Part shown: piece after piece, positions 1 to 15,328 of the stretch | How the letters are laid out: the number at the start of each line of letters is the position of its first letter | Position numbering within the stretch: the first letter of the stretch is position 1 | Source: Vicinamibacterales bacterium | Lineage (GTDB): Bacteria; Acidobacteriota; Vicinamibacteria; Vicinamibacterales; 2-12-FULL-66-21 | Assembly (NCBI GenBank): GCA_035699745.1 | Contig: DASSPH010000072.1 | Coordinates: 97,033 to 161,032 of the forward strand | Reading direction: 5' to 3' | Length of the DNA stretch: 64,000 bases | Notes under the pieces: model-generated | What the model saw: the letters and a program-made list of their open reading frames with translations, nothing else | Told to the model about the DNA's origin: nothing | The model's database searches: none | Program-made: the position numbers and the translations under genes

Positions 1-233
1 GGGATGACGGCTGGGTGGCGAAGATTCTCGGCACGCGCGACGCGCTGAGCGAAGGCATGGGGCCGACGATCGTGGACAAGACGGTCGAGGATCTCCCCGC
101 GCGGATCGAGCGCGAGGCGCGTACCCGGCTCGGTCCCGAGTCGTGGGCGGCGGCGTACGGCGCAGGACGCAGGAGCTCGATCGATGCGGTGATCGGCGAC
201 ATCGACGTCAAGCGTCAGCGGATGCCCGCCTAG
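1..233 (+). CDS. C-terminal end of a large ATPase/TPR-type regulator (5' truncated)
   Basis: An open frame enters from the left edge (codons in phase with base 3) and ends at TAG 231-233; about 76 residues are visible. The segment around LGTRDALSEGMG, followed by an RLGPESWAAAYGAGR-like stretch, resembles the last two helices of long LuxR/SARP-type ATPase or adenylate-cyclase regulators, which typically end in 'GAAEALRE..G' then 'LGEEAFAAAWAEGR'. The catalytic or DNA-binding part lies outside the window, so the exact class is unknown. It converges on the oxidoreductase at 278. The family resemblance is recalled from general knowledge; that the frame is coding is better supported than the function. 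Confidence 0.5.
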   Translation, partial: DDGWVAKILGTRDALSEGMGPTIVDKTVEDLPARIEREARTRLGPESWAAAYGAGRRSSIDAVIGDIDVKRQRMPA

Positions 234-277
234 ACCGGATCGCGTCCCGCGCGTCCCGCGCCTCTGCGCTGTCGCAG

Positions 278-5050
<4,773 letters not shown>

Positions 5051-5071
5051 GACTGCCCTCGAGGTACTCGA

Positions 5072-5314
5072 TCATCGTGTAGGTTCTCGCGGACGCCAGT
5101 CGGGACAGGACGTGCACGTCTCGACCGTCTCGAGCGGCCCGGTGTGCGCTGGATGACGGCAAGTCCACGGCGCGTCCCACGCGCTGAGCCATTCCGGAAA
5201 TGTCGTGTACAGAGTGGAGTCGCCCCAGCGGCAGGCCTGCGGAGCGTGCCTGGAGGACGCCGAGGCGTCGTGGAGCGGAGCGCCGGTCGACCAATCCATG
5301 GGAGTCTGCGCCAT
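5072..5314 (-). CDS. Small Cys-rich protein (80 aa), possible zinc/metal-binding partner of the oxidoreductase
   Basis: 80 residues starting at ATG 5314, which is preceded by a good Shine-Dalgarno (AGGGGAAGG). A longer frame upstream to 5446 is G/C-biased and lacks such a site. Cysteines are at 28, 52, 67 and 70 with His 54 and 57; the final third holds TCRHPAH and TCTSCPDW, a C-x-H plus CxxC pattern typical of small zinc ribbons. The protein is Trp-rich with no signal peptide or membrane segment. It ends 21 bp before the large oxidoreductase and shares its promoter, so a role in assembly or in electron transfer is a guess from context. I do not recognise a named family. Confidence 0.65.
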   Translation of the reverse strand: MAQTPMDWSTGAPLHDASASSRHAPQACRWGDSTLYTTFPEWLSAWDAPWTCRHPAHTGPLETVETCTSCPDWRPREPTR

Positions 5315-5365
5315 GGAACACCTTCCCCTGATCGATCCGAGTTTCTGTGACTTGTCGGTAAGTCC

Positions 5366-5395
5366 GTTATACACCCGCGGCGGGCCCGGGGGCAA
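5366..5395 (-). promoter_or_regulatory. Putative promoter of the small-Cys-protein/oxidoreductase operon
   Basis: On the minus strand TTGCCC (5395-5390) is followed after 18 bp by TATAAC (5371-5366), a fair sigma-70-like -35/-10 pair about 50 bp before the ATG at 5314. The spacer is very G/C rich. Consensus matching by eye only. Confidence 0.4.
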
Positions 5396-5500
5396 AGGAT
5401 CGCTGCCGCGGCCGCGCGCGGGGCGGGTCACGGGAACATCAAGCAATTCCTGAACTTATTGCCATCGCGGCGAGTCTGGCCTTATCCTCGCTCGACGCTG

Positions 5501-6082
5501 ATGGCGGATGACACTCCCGCGCCCACCGATATCACCCGACTGCTGATCGCCTGGAGCGACGGCCGCCGGGAGGCGCTCGACGACCTCATGCCGATCGTCT
5601 ACGCGGACCTGCGCCGGGTCGCGGCGGCCTACATGCGGCAGGAAGATGCCGGCCACGCGCTGCAGCCCACCGCCCTGGTGCACGAAGCCTTCGTCCGCCT
5701 CGTGGATCAGAATCAGGTCCGGTGGCGCAATCGCGCCCACTTCTTCGGCGTCGCCGCCAACATGATGCGCCGGATTCTCGTCGACGACGCGCGGCGGCGG
5801 CGGGCGGAGAAGCGCGGCGGCGCCTGGGAGCGCGTGACCCTGACCGCCGAAGAGCCGATTGCGGAGGGCCACAAGGACATCGATGCGCTGGCCCTCGACG
5901 AAGCGCTCCGGCGGCTGGCGGTCATCGATCCGCGGCAGGAGCGGATCGTGGAGCTGCGCTACTTCGGCGGCCTGACGATCGATGAAGCGGCGGAGGTCCT
6001 GGGCATATCGGCGGCAACCCTCGTGCGGGAGTGGACGATCGCCAAAGCGTGGCTGCGGCGGGACCTCTCGCGCTCGCAGTGA
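5501..6082 (+). CDS. ECF-type RNA polymerase sigma factor
   Basis: 193-residue sigma-70 family ECF factor of the group common in Acidobacteria and Planctomycetes (the TIGR02999-like class). Region 2 includes LQPTALVHEAFVRLVDQ and the AHFFGVAANMMRRILVDDAR segment (about residues 55-100). Region 4 has the helix-turn-helix ELRYFGGLTIDEAAEVLGIS followed by TLVREWTIAKAWL (about 145-190). ATG 5501 gives MADDTPAP, where the conserved region begins shortly after; an in-frame GTG/TTG-type start at 5459 would add 14 poorly conserved residues. The gene converges on the kinase whose stop is at 6093, 10 bp away. Such sigma factors are usually paired with Ser/Thr kinases and are thought to be controlled by phosphorylation; no anti-sigma gene is visible. 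Confidence 0.9.
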   Translation: MADDTPAPTDITRLLIAWSDGRREALDDLMPIVYADLRRVAAAYMRQEDAGHALQPTALVHEAFVRLVDQNQVRWRNRAHFFGVAANMMRRILVDDARRRRAEKRGGAWERVTLTAEEPIAEGHKDIDALALDEALRRLAVIDPRQERIVELRYFGGLTIDEAAEVLGISAATLVREWTIAKAWLRRDLSRSQ

Positions 6083-6092
6083 GCGGGAGCGC

Positions 6093-9089
<2,997 letters not shown>

Positions 9090-9240
9090 GGGACTCCCGC
9101 GAAAGGCGCAGCATCCTAACAGTCCTCTCACGCGACGCGCAAATGCCGCGACGCCGTCAACGGCCTCGAGAGCTGCTCCACTACCTAACGCGCATTCCGG
9201 CGGGAAAATACCTCAGGGCCGGGTGTTGCGGGCGGCCAGG

Positions 9241-10557
9241 TCACTTCGGGGTGGGGCACGGACGGGTCAGCACGATGCGCAGCGACGCGGCCGCCGCCGG
9301 ATCGACGGGCAGGGCGTCGGACATCGCCGCGACGCGCCCGTTGCAGTCGTACCCGGTGATCGTGTATCGCCGCCCTTCCCACCCGCGGACGCGAAACCGG
9401 CCGCGCGCGTCGGCGGAGGCGTTGGCGACCCCATGGCCCGCATCGACATCGTGGAGCAGGACGCCCCCCTCAACCGGTCGATCACCGGGACCGATGATGA
9501 CGCCGGCGAACTGAACCTCGCGCGGCGGATCGGGATAGCGCAGCGCCAGCCGCACCGCCGGACCTCCAACGCGGACGATCGCCGCGTCTTCCGGCCGCGC
9601 CGCCGCCGGATACCAGAACGGCATCCGCTTCGCGTCCCAACGCGGCTTGAAGTGCGTGCCGACGGCGATCAGATAGTCGCCAGGCGGCAGTCCATCGAAC
9701 GACCACGTCCCGTCCAGATGATTCACGTAGGTGAAGGTCATGCGGCCGGGCGACGGCGCACGCGTCGCCGGGTCGATCGCGTAGGCGTGAATCGTCACCG
9801 CGTTGAGCTCGCGGCTGCCGTCCGCCAGCGCGAGCGTGCCGTGCAGCGGCAGCCGCATCACGCCGATGTTCGCGTCGGCGTAGCAGGCGACCCGCACGAC
9901 CGCATCATTGCCAGCAACGCGCTCGTAGCCTGGCGGCAGATCCGCGGTGACGCGGTAATCGCCCGGCGCGAGATTCCGGAAAACGAAATAGCCGTCGGCG
10001 TCGCTGACGGCGCGGCGGACGTCCGGGCCGCGCCGCGCGGTGACGGCGATTCGCGGCAGCGGCAGCAGGTCTGAACCGGGCGTGCCGTCGACACGCTGGC
10101 GCGACTCGGTGATCCGGCCGGCGAGTCGCGGAACCGTCACGCCGCGGCGGCGCTCGCGCAGCACGTCGACCTCGTGCTGACGACCCGCCAGCTCGCTGGT
10201 GCGGCTGCACAAGCTGGCTTCGAGGCTGCCGCCAACGATGCGCGCGTAGACCAGATAGTCGCGTCCCGCGGCGAAGGAGGCGAGGCAGTTTCCGCCGTTT
10301 CCGCTGGGCAGCACAACCGGCCCGGTGATGGAGCCGTGCAGCACCTCCGCGACCGCGAACCGCGCCATCGGATGGCGCGGATTGGCCGGATCGCGCGAGC
10401 CGGGCTGCAGGTCGACGACGCGCCCGATGAAGACGACGTCGGCGTTCTCGATCGCGGCGCAGGGATCACCCGGCATGGCGCAGCTGCATGCCGACGCCGC
10501 GGCAGGCAGCGCGAGCGATGCCGCAGCCGTGGCGAGGGCGAGAGCCAGGGTCTTCAT
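9241..10557 (-). CDS. Secreted protein with N-terminal netrin/TIMP-like domain and carboxypeptidase-regulatory-like repeats
   Basis: 438 residues. ATG 10557 starts a clean Sec signal (MKTLALALATAAASLALP, cleavage after ASA); a GTG at 10578 would add 7 residues before it. Directly after cleavage comes CSCAMPGDPC with ADVVFIGRVV, then GNCLASFAAGRDYLVYA and a later Cys, the layout of NTR/TIMP-like domains (about 23-125). The rest has beta-sandwich segments of the carboxypeptidase-regulatory/SpaA type, for example DADGYFVFRNLAPGDYRVTA and WSFDGLPPGDYLIAVG. No catalytic motif. The gene follows the kinase-hydrolase gene by 47 bp in the same direction. Likely a cell-surface or extracellular binding protein; partner unknown. 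Confidence 0.75.
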   Translation of the reverse strand: MKTLALALATAAASLALPAAASACSCAMPGDPCAAIENADVVFIGRVVDLQPGSRDPANPRHPMARFAVAEVLHGSITGPVVLPSGNGGNCLASFAAGRDYLVYARIVGGSLEASLCSRTSELAGRQHEVDVLRERRRGVTVPRLAGRITESRQRVDGTPGSDLLPLPRIAVTARRGPDVRRAVSDADGYFVFRNLAPGDYRVTADLPPGYERVAGNDAVVRVACYADANIGVMRLPLHGTLALADGSRELNAVTIHAYAIDPATRAPSPGRMTFTYVNHLDGTWSFDGLPPGDYLIAVGTHFKPRWDAKRMPFWYPAAARPEDAAIVRVGGPAVRLALRYPDPPREVQFAGVIIGPGDRPVEGGVLLHDVDAGHGVANASADARGRFRVRGWEGRRYTITGYDCNGRVAAMSDALPVDPAAAASLRIVLTRPCPTPK

Positions 10558-10604
10558 GGCGTTCGTCAATTTAGACACCGCGAGGAAGTGGTTGGCCTCG
10601 GAGC

Positions 10605-13553
10605 CTACCGCAGCACGACGGGGCCGAAGTACTTGTCCAGCCAGGCGAGCGTTTCCGTCATCCTCTCGCCTCTCGGCAGATTGTGGCTGGTGTCGTACAG
10701 CACCCGCCGCTTGTGGGATGCGGGGGCGCCGATCAGGTCGAACATGACCTGCTGCGAGGTATCAGCGGGGAAGAAGAAGTCGTACCGGCCGTTCAGCATC
10801 AGGGTCGGCACCCGCACCCGGGGCGCGAAGTTGACCGCGTCGGCTTCCGGCCGCGGCTGCTGGTGATAGAACCCGCCGACGTGGAAGATGGCGAGCTTGA
10901 ACCGCGGTTCGGTCGCCACCATGATCGTTCCCATCGCGGCGCCCCAGCTTCGGCCGAGGTAGCCGATTCGGTCGGGCATGATGTCGGGCCGGCTCTGAAG
11001 GTAATCGACCGTGCGTTGAACGTCCTTCGACCACATCACGACGTGATCGCGGAAGAACGTACTCGAATTCGGGAAGTCTGAGATCAGATCGTCGCGCCGC
11101 TCGTGCGTGCTCTTCAGCACCGGCAACACCATCACCCGGCCGCTCCCGACGACGAACTCGGCGAGGTCCAGCATGCCCGCAACACCGTCGCGGCTCGACG
11201 GCTGATGAATCGCGGTGATGCCCGGGTAATAGACCAGGGCCTGGTAGGGCGGCCTGGCACGCTTCGGAATGAGAACGGAGAGCGCGAGCCGCTCGCCGCC
11301 ATAGGCGGCGTTGACTGTCACCGTCTCCACCCGCCAGTCGCGAGCCGAGTCGTCCGTCGACTCGAGCTTCGGCTCCAGCTCGCCTCGGTCGTACGAATAG
11401 AGGCTGGCATAGGCGCGAAACACCTGGTCGGTGACCGGCCGGGCGCGGCTGAAGTCGCGGAAGTAGAACTCGACCGGCCGCGCCGCTTCGGCGCCCGACG
11501 GCAGGTCCGCGGCGAGCTTCACGGTACGAAAGCCGAGCGATGGTTCCCGCTCCCACGGCAAGCGCGCGTCGGCATCATTGAAGAAGTACGCAGGGTCGTT
11601 CCAGCCGCCGCCGAGCGTATAGCGGCGCCCGCCCCCGGCCTCGTTCCAGCACCACTCCTTGACGTTGCCGGCGAGATCGAACGTGCCGAAGCGGCTCTGC
11701 GCGTTCGAGGCACCCACCCGCAGAGGACCGCTGGCCTGGAACCGTCCGAGTTGCAGGAGCACCTGGCTCGTGCCTCTCCGATCGGCGGCGACGCTCCAGT
11801 GGAAGATCGTCGGCAGCGTTCTACCCGCGAAGTTCGCGTACGCGGCGGCTTCGTACCAGCTCACCCCGCCCACCGGTTCCTCTTCCTTGCCGCTGCCGAA
11901 CGTGCCCAGTTCCCACGTGCTTGGACCAGGCCGCCCGGTTCGATCGCGCAGGAGATCCACGGCCGCTTCCCAGCGCAGCTCCCTGCCGTCCTTGACGAAG
12001 GGCATCGTCCAGTAACGGCGATCGGCGTAGCCGCCGGCGTCGACGAACGCCTTGTACTGGCGATTGGTCACCTCGTAGCGGTCGATCCAGAAATCATTGA
12101 GCTCGATGGCGGGTACGTGCTCGAGCCCTGCGATGCCCAGCAGCTGCGGGCCGCGCGGCGACGCGCGGACCATCCCGGCCGGAATGCGATCGGGGGGCTC
12201 CATCACATACGTGTGCGGCACCTCCGGGGCACGGGTCCTGACCGTGACGTAAGGCGGCAGCAGCCCCACGTCGTTGATCGTCGCAAAACCGGCGTGGACG
12301 ATCTGCCATTCCTGCAGGCCGCGCGGAATGACCGCGTTGCGCACCGGCGTCGAGCCGAGTCGACGCCACGGGTCCCTGCTCCCGTAGTCGCGATGGAACA
12401 CGTCGCTTCCCTGCGGGGTCGAGTCGATGTCGATGCGGCGGCTCACGCGCTGCACCGCGGCCGCCAGCTCGGGATCGCCGGCCAGCAGCGGCTCGGCCTC
12501 GCGGGAGAGATCCAGAGCGGCGGTGAACTGATCGGCGTTCGCCAGCGCCTGGATGCGCGGAAGTGCGACATCGCGTGCCCACCGCACCCGGTCCCGGCGC
12601 TGCTGCCACCACCATCCCACACCCGCGGCCGCGATCATCAGGACGGCGATCGCACCACCGATCGCCGCCCGCCAGCGGCGCGGAATCGGCAGCGCGCGAA
12701 CTCGGGCGCCGTCCGACTGCGCCGCCTGCCAGTCCACGATGCGGCCATGAATCTCGCGCGCGGTCAGCGATCGCCGGGCCCGATCCTTCTCCAGCGCGAG
12801 ATCGACGATCTCCGCCAGCACCGAGGGCGTGTCCGGACGCAGCGTGTGCACCGGAACGGGCGTATCGGTGAGCACGGCCTGCATCGTGGCGAAGGGATTG
12901 CCCCCATCGAAAGGACGCCGGCCGGTCAGCAGCTCGTACAGCGAGACACCGAGCGCCCAGATGTCGGTGCGTTGATCGATCGGTTCGCCCCGCGCCTGCT
13001 CCGGCGACATGTAGGCGACCGTCCCCGCGGTGGTCCCCACCGCCGTCAGCCGTGACGCCGTCTCGTCCAGGCCGCGCGGATCGTCAATCGTCGCCAGGCC
13101 GAAATCGAGAATCCGCAGGTGCCCGTCGGGGCCGACCATCATGTTCGCCGGCTTCAGATCGCGATGCACGATGCCGCCCGCGTGCGCAGCGGCCAGCCCC
13201 GCGGCGGCCTGCGCGGCGGCGGACGCGATTTCCCGAATCGGCAGCGTCCCGCGGGCAAGCCTCGCCTGGAGCGTCTCTCCCGCGCAGTACGCCATCACGA
13301 TGACGGGAACGCCGTCGTGGTCCGCCACCTCGTGAATTGCCGCGATGTTGGGGTGATCGAGGGCACCGGCCGCGCGCGCCTCGCGCAGGACACGCCGGGA
13401 CGACGACGGATCGGCGGTGGCGGTCAGGACCTTGAGCGCAACGTGCCGCGCGAGCTGCAGGTCCTCGGCCAGGTAGACGATCCCCATGCCTCCGGCGCCG
13501 AGCGGTTTGACGATGCGAAAGTGACCGATGACGGCACCGGCCTCGAACGTCAT
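10605..13553 (-). CDS. Ser/Thr protein kinase fused to a formylglycine-generating-enzyme-like domain and an alpha/beta hydrolase
   Basis: 982 residues from ATG 13553 (MTFEAGAVIGHFRI). Longer in-frame extension to 14081 is the antisense of the next gene and is rejected. Kinase domain about 8-270: LGAGGMGIVYLAED, HRDLKPANMMV near 128, DFGLAT, TVAYMSPEQARGEPIDQR. Transmembrane helix about 292-313. A PEGA-like stretch follows (365-440), then an SUMF1/FGE-sulfatase-like fold (about 455-690) with DFWIDRYEVTNRQYKAFV, VSWYEAAAYANFAG, and FDLAGNVKEWCWN. The last 240 residues are a prolyl-oligopeptidase/dienelactone-hydrolase-like domain with the GRSWG nucleophile elbow near 864. Active cysteines of true FGEs are not evident, so this middle domain may only bind ligand. 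It has its own putative -10 (TATACT) just upstream. Confidence 0.9.
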   Translation of the reverse strand: MTFEAGAVIGHFRIVKPLGAGGMGIVYLAEDLQLARHVALKVLTATADPSSSRRVLREARAAGALDHPNIAAIHEVADHDGVPVIVMAYCAGETLQARLARGTLPIREIASAAAQAAAGLAAAHAGGIVHRDLKPANMMVGPDGHLRILDFGLATIDDPRGLDETASRLTAVGTTAGTVAYMSPEQARGEPIDQRTDIWALGVSLYELLTGRRPFDGGNPFATMQAVLTDTPVPVHTLRPDTPSVLAEIVDLALEKDRARRSLTAREIHGRIVDWQAAQSDGARVRALPIPRRWRAAIGGAIAVLMIAAAGVGWWWQQRRDRVRWARDVALPRIQALANADQFTAALDLSREAEPLLAGDPELAAAVQRVSRRIDIDSTPQGSDVFHRDYGSRDPWRRLGSTPVRNAVIPRGLQEWQIVHAGFATINDVGLLPPYVTVRTRAPEVPHTYVMEPPDRIPAGMVRASPRGPQLLGIAGLEHVPAIELNDFWIDRYEVTNRQYKAFVDAGGYADRRYWTMPFVKDGRELRWEAAVDLLRDRTGRPGPSTWELGTFGSGKEEEPVGGVSWYEAAAYANFAGRTLPTIFHWSVAADRRGTSQVLLQLGRFQASGPLRVGASNAQSRFGTFDLAGNVKEWCWNEAGGGRRYTLGGGWNDPAYFFNDADARLPWEREPSLGFRTVKLAADLPSGAEAARPVEFYFRDFSRARPVTDQVFRAYASLYSYDRGELEPKLESTDDSARDWRVETVTVNAAYGGERLALSVLIPKRARPPYQALVYYPGITAIHQPSSRDGVAGMLDLAEFVVGSGRVMVLPVLKSTHERRDDLISDFPNSSTFFRDHVVMWSKDVQRTVDYLQSRPDIMPDRIGYLGRSWGAAMGTIMVATEPRFKLAIFHVGGFYHQQPRPEADAVNFAPRVRVPTLMLNGRYDFFFPADTSQQVMFDLIGAPASHKRRVLYDTSHNLPRGERMTETLAWLDKYFGPVVLR

Positions 13554-13561
13554 GGGCGCTG

Positions 13562-13567
13562 AGTATA
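13562..13567 (-). promoter_or_regulatory. Putative -10 element of the kinase-FGE-hydrolase gene
   Basis: TATACT on the minus strand lies 8 bp before ATG 13553, which implies a very short or absent 5' leader. No clear -35 is seen. Confidence 0.35.
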
Positions 13568-13599
13568 CGCTCGAAGGAAGGCGGGCGCGGCCGCACCCA

Positions 13600-14823
13600 T
13601 CACGACTTCCCGGCGCGGTCCGCGTACTCCCACTCGTATGGCACCCCGGTGTCGCCGAGCACGAAGCGCACGAGATCGGCGAAGCTCGCCTCGGCGCGCA
13701 CGTCGTTCGCCAGCAGCAGCACGCAGCGCCGGCCGCGCTCGAGGCAGACGAAACTGTTGGCGGTCTGACCGTCGTGACCGCCTTTGTAGAAGCCGGGGCC
13801 CTGCGGTCCGTCGAACACGATGACGCCAAGGCCCGCCGCGAGGTCGCGCCGCTGTTCCGCCGGGGGGAGATACGGCGCGAAGTTGGGGAACTGGTGCGCC
13901 GTGCCGATGTGCAGGGACGGCTTGACCATCTCGGCACGCGCTCCCTTCGACAGGCCGTCGCCGCGCACCAGCGCCGCGACGAACTTCGCGAAGTCGCCGA
14001 TCGTGGTGTCCATCGAGCCGGCGACGCGCACGTTGGAGCGCTCGTCGTGCTCCTGGGGCTCCCCTTTGTCGTTCCAGCCATCCGCCAGATTCGGCCGGAA
14101 GTCTGCGCGCCACTGAAGGCTGGTGCGCGTCATGCCGAGCCGCACGAAGATGGCGTCGGTCAGTTGCTTGACGTCCAGGCCGAGCCCCTTGCTCCTGGCG
14201 CCCTGCTCGATGGTGAACTGCAGCAGGCTGAAGCCTTCGCCCGAGTAGCTGTAGCGCGAGCCGGGATCGAAGTGGATGCGGAGCTTCCGGTCGGGTTCGA
14301 TGAACCAGAAGTTGTGGAAACCCGTGGAATGGGTCAGCGCCATGCGCGCGGTAATGGTGCGCCAGCGATCGTCCGCCGCCAGATCGCGATAGGGACCGTA
14401 CTTCGCCAGATGCGCCTCGCCTTCGCCGTAACTGATCAAGGGGCGTTCGAGGTAGCCGGCGAGCGGCGCGTCGAGATCCAGCCTGCCCTGGTCCACCAGG
14501 GTCAGCGCGGTGTAGGCCATCACCGTCTTGGTGAGCGACGCGCCGTACATGACCGTGTCGGTCTGAAGCGGATCCCCCTTGGCGTTGCGCGCGCCGTACG
14601 CCTGCACGTAGGTGACGCGCCCGTCATCGATCACCGCGATGGCGAGGCCGTTCGCGCGTGTCCCGGCCATCGCGGCGCGCACGCGGGCATCGATCGCGGA
14701 CGGATCGGGAAGGCACGCCTGCGACACGCCGCTCGCGAGCAGCAGCGCGAGGCAGCGCGCCGTGCGGCGGCTACGTGGTCCAGTTGCGACGGCCCACCTG
14801 CTCGATCGGCACGCAGCCGTCAT
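13600..14823 (-). CDS. Serine hydrolase, beta-lactamase (class C/DD-peptidase-like) family
   Basis: 407 residues. A basic N-terminus, then CLALLLASGVSQAC, which could be a lipoprotein or Sec signal. The fold has the SLTK catalytic Ser-Lys motif (about residue 95), YSYSGEG as the second motif, and GGHDGQT in place of KTG; ALTHSTGFHNF is typical of the family. Likely a periplasmic esterase/peptidase-like enzyme rather than an antibiotic-resistance enzyme. The only start that keeps the signal is ATG 14823, which overlaps the 3' end of the subunit-3 gene by 53 bp, so the genes are translationally close. It is the last gene of the DinB-GMC-subunit-3 operon; 46 bp separates it from the next kinase. 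Confidence 0.85.
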   Translation of the reverse strand: MTAACRSSRWAVATGPRSRRTARCLALLLASGVSQACLPDPSAIDARVRAAMAGTRANGLAIAVIDDGRVTYVQAYGARNAKGDPLQTDTVMYGASLTKTVMAYTALTLVDQGRLDLDAPLAGYLERPLISYGEGEAHLAKYGPYRDLAADDRWRTITARMALTHSTGFHNFWFIEPDRKLRIHFDPGSRYSYSGEGFSLLQFTIEQGARSKGLGLDVKQLTDAIFVRLGMTRTSLQWRADFRPNLADGWNDKGEPQEHDERSNVRVAGSMDTTIGDFAKFVAALVRGDGLSKGARAEMVKPSLHIGTAHQFPNFAPYLPPAEQRRDLAAGLGVIVFDGPQGPGFYKGGHDGQTANSFVCLERGRRCVLLLANDVRAEASFADLVRFVLGDTGVPYEWEYADRAGKS

Positions 14824-15328
14824 AGACGCCGGGGATGGGGTCGTAATTCAGCACCTTCTTGCCGACCTGCTCCGAGGTGAAGTAGCCCAGCACGGTCATC
14901 GCTCGCAGCAGCCCGAACGGACTGGGCGTCACGGTCTGCTGCGCGGCGGCCACGCCGCGCAGCACGGCGTCCTGCTGCGCCGGCGCCAGCGACGCGAACG
15001 GCGCCTGGTGCGCGTCGCGGGCGGCGCGGTCGATGTCCTCCACCGCGCTCGCCAGCAGCCTGCGCTCCTCCGCGGTCATGAACTCGCCGTAGAACCGATC
15101 GATGAACGCCGGCACGCCGACGTCCAACGCGCCGGGCGTGTCGGTCCGCGGCAGGATGCGCTCCGCCGCGGCGCTGAGCACCGCGCCCTGCGCGGCGGTC
15201 AGGTAGGTCTTGCCGGCCGGCGCCTGCGCGCGGACGGCAAACTCCACCCAGTCGGGGACGAGCGCGACGCCGGCGAGCAGCGCCCCTCGCCGGATGGCTT
15301 CACGACGATCGATGCCGGGACTGCTCAC
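14771..15328 (-). CDS. Gluconate 2-dehydrogenase subunit 3-like (TAT-exported small subunit)
   Basis: 185 residues. GTG 15328 overlaps the stop of the GMC gene in a GTGA junction; the much longer open frame upstream is a shadow of the GMC gene. N-terminal twin-arginine region IDRREAIRRGALLAG then a hydrophobic stretch ending near VRAQA. The body has ILPRTDTPGALDVGVPAFID and LLRAMTVLGYFTSEQVG, which are signatures of the gamma subunit of membrane gluconate/glucose dehydrogenases. In known complexes this subunit carries the signal and drags the signal-less flavin subunit through the TAT pore; that fits here because the GMC gene has no signal. A cytochrome subunit is not seen nearby. Confidence 0.88.
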   Translation of the reverse strand: MSSPGIDRREAIRRGALLAGVALVPDWVEFAVRAQAPAGKTYLTAAQGAVLSAAAERILPRTDTPGALDVGVPAFIDRFYGEFMTAEERRLLASAVEDIDRAARDAHQAPFASLAPAQQDAVLRGVAAAQQTVTPSPFGLLRAMTVLGYFTSEQVGKKVLNYDPIPGVYDGCVPIEQVGRRNWTT

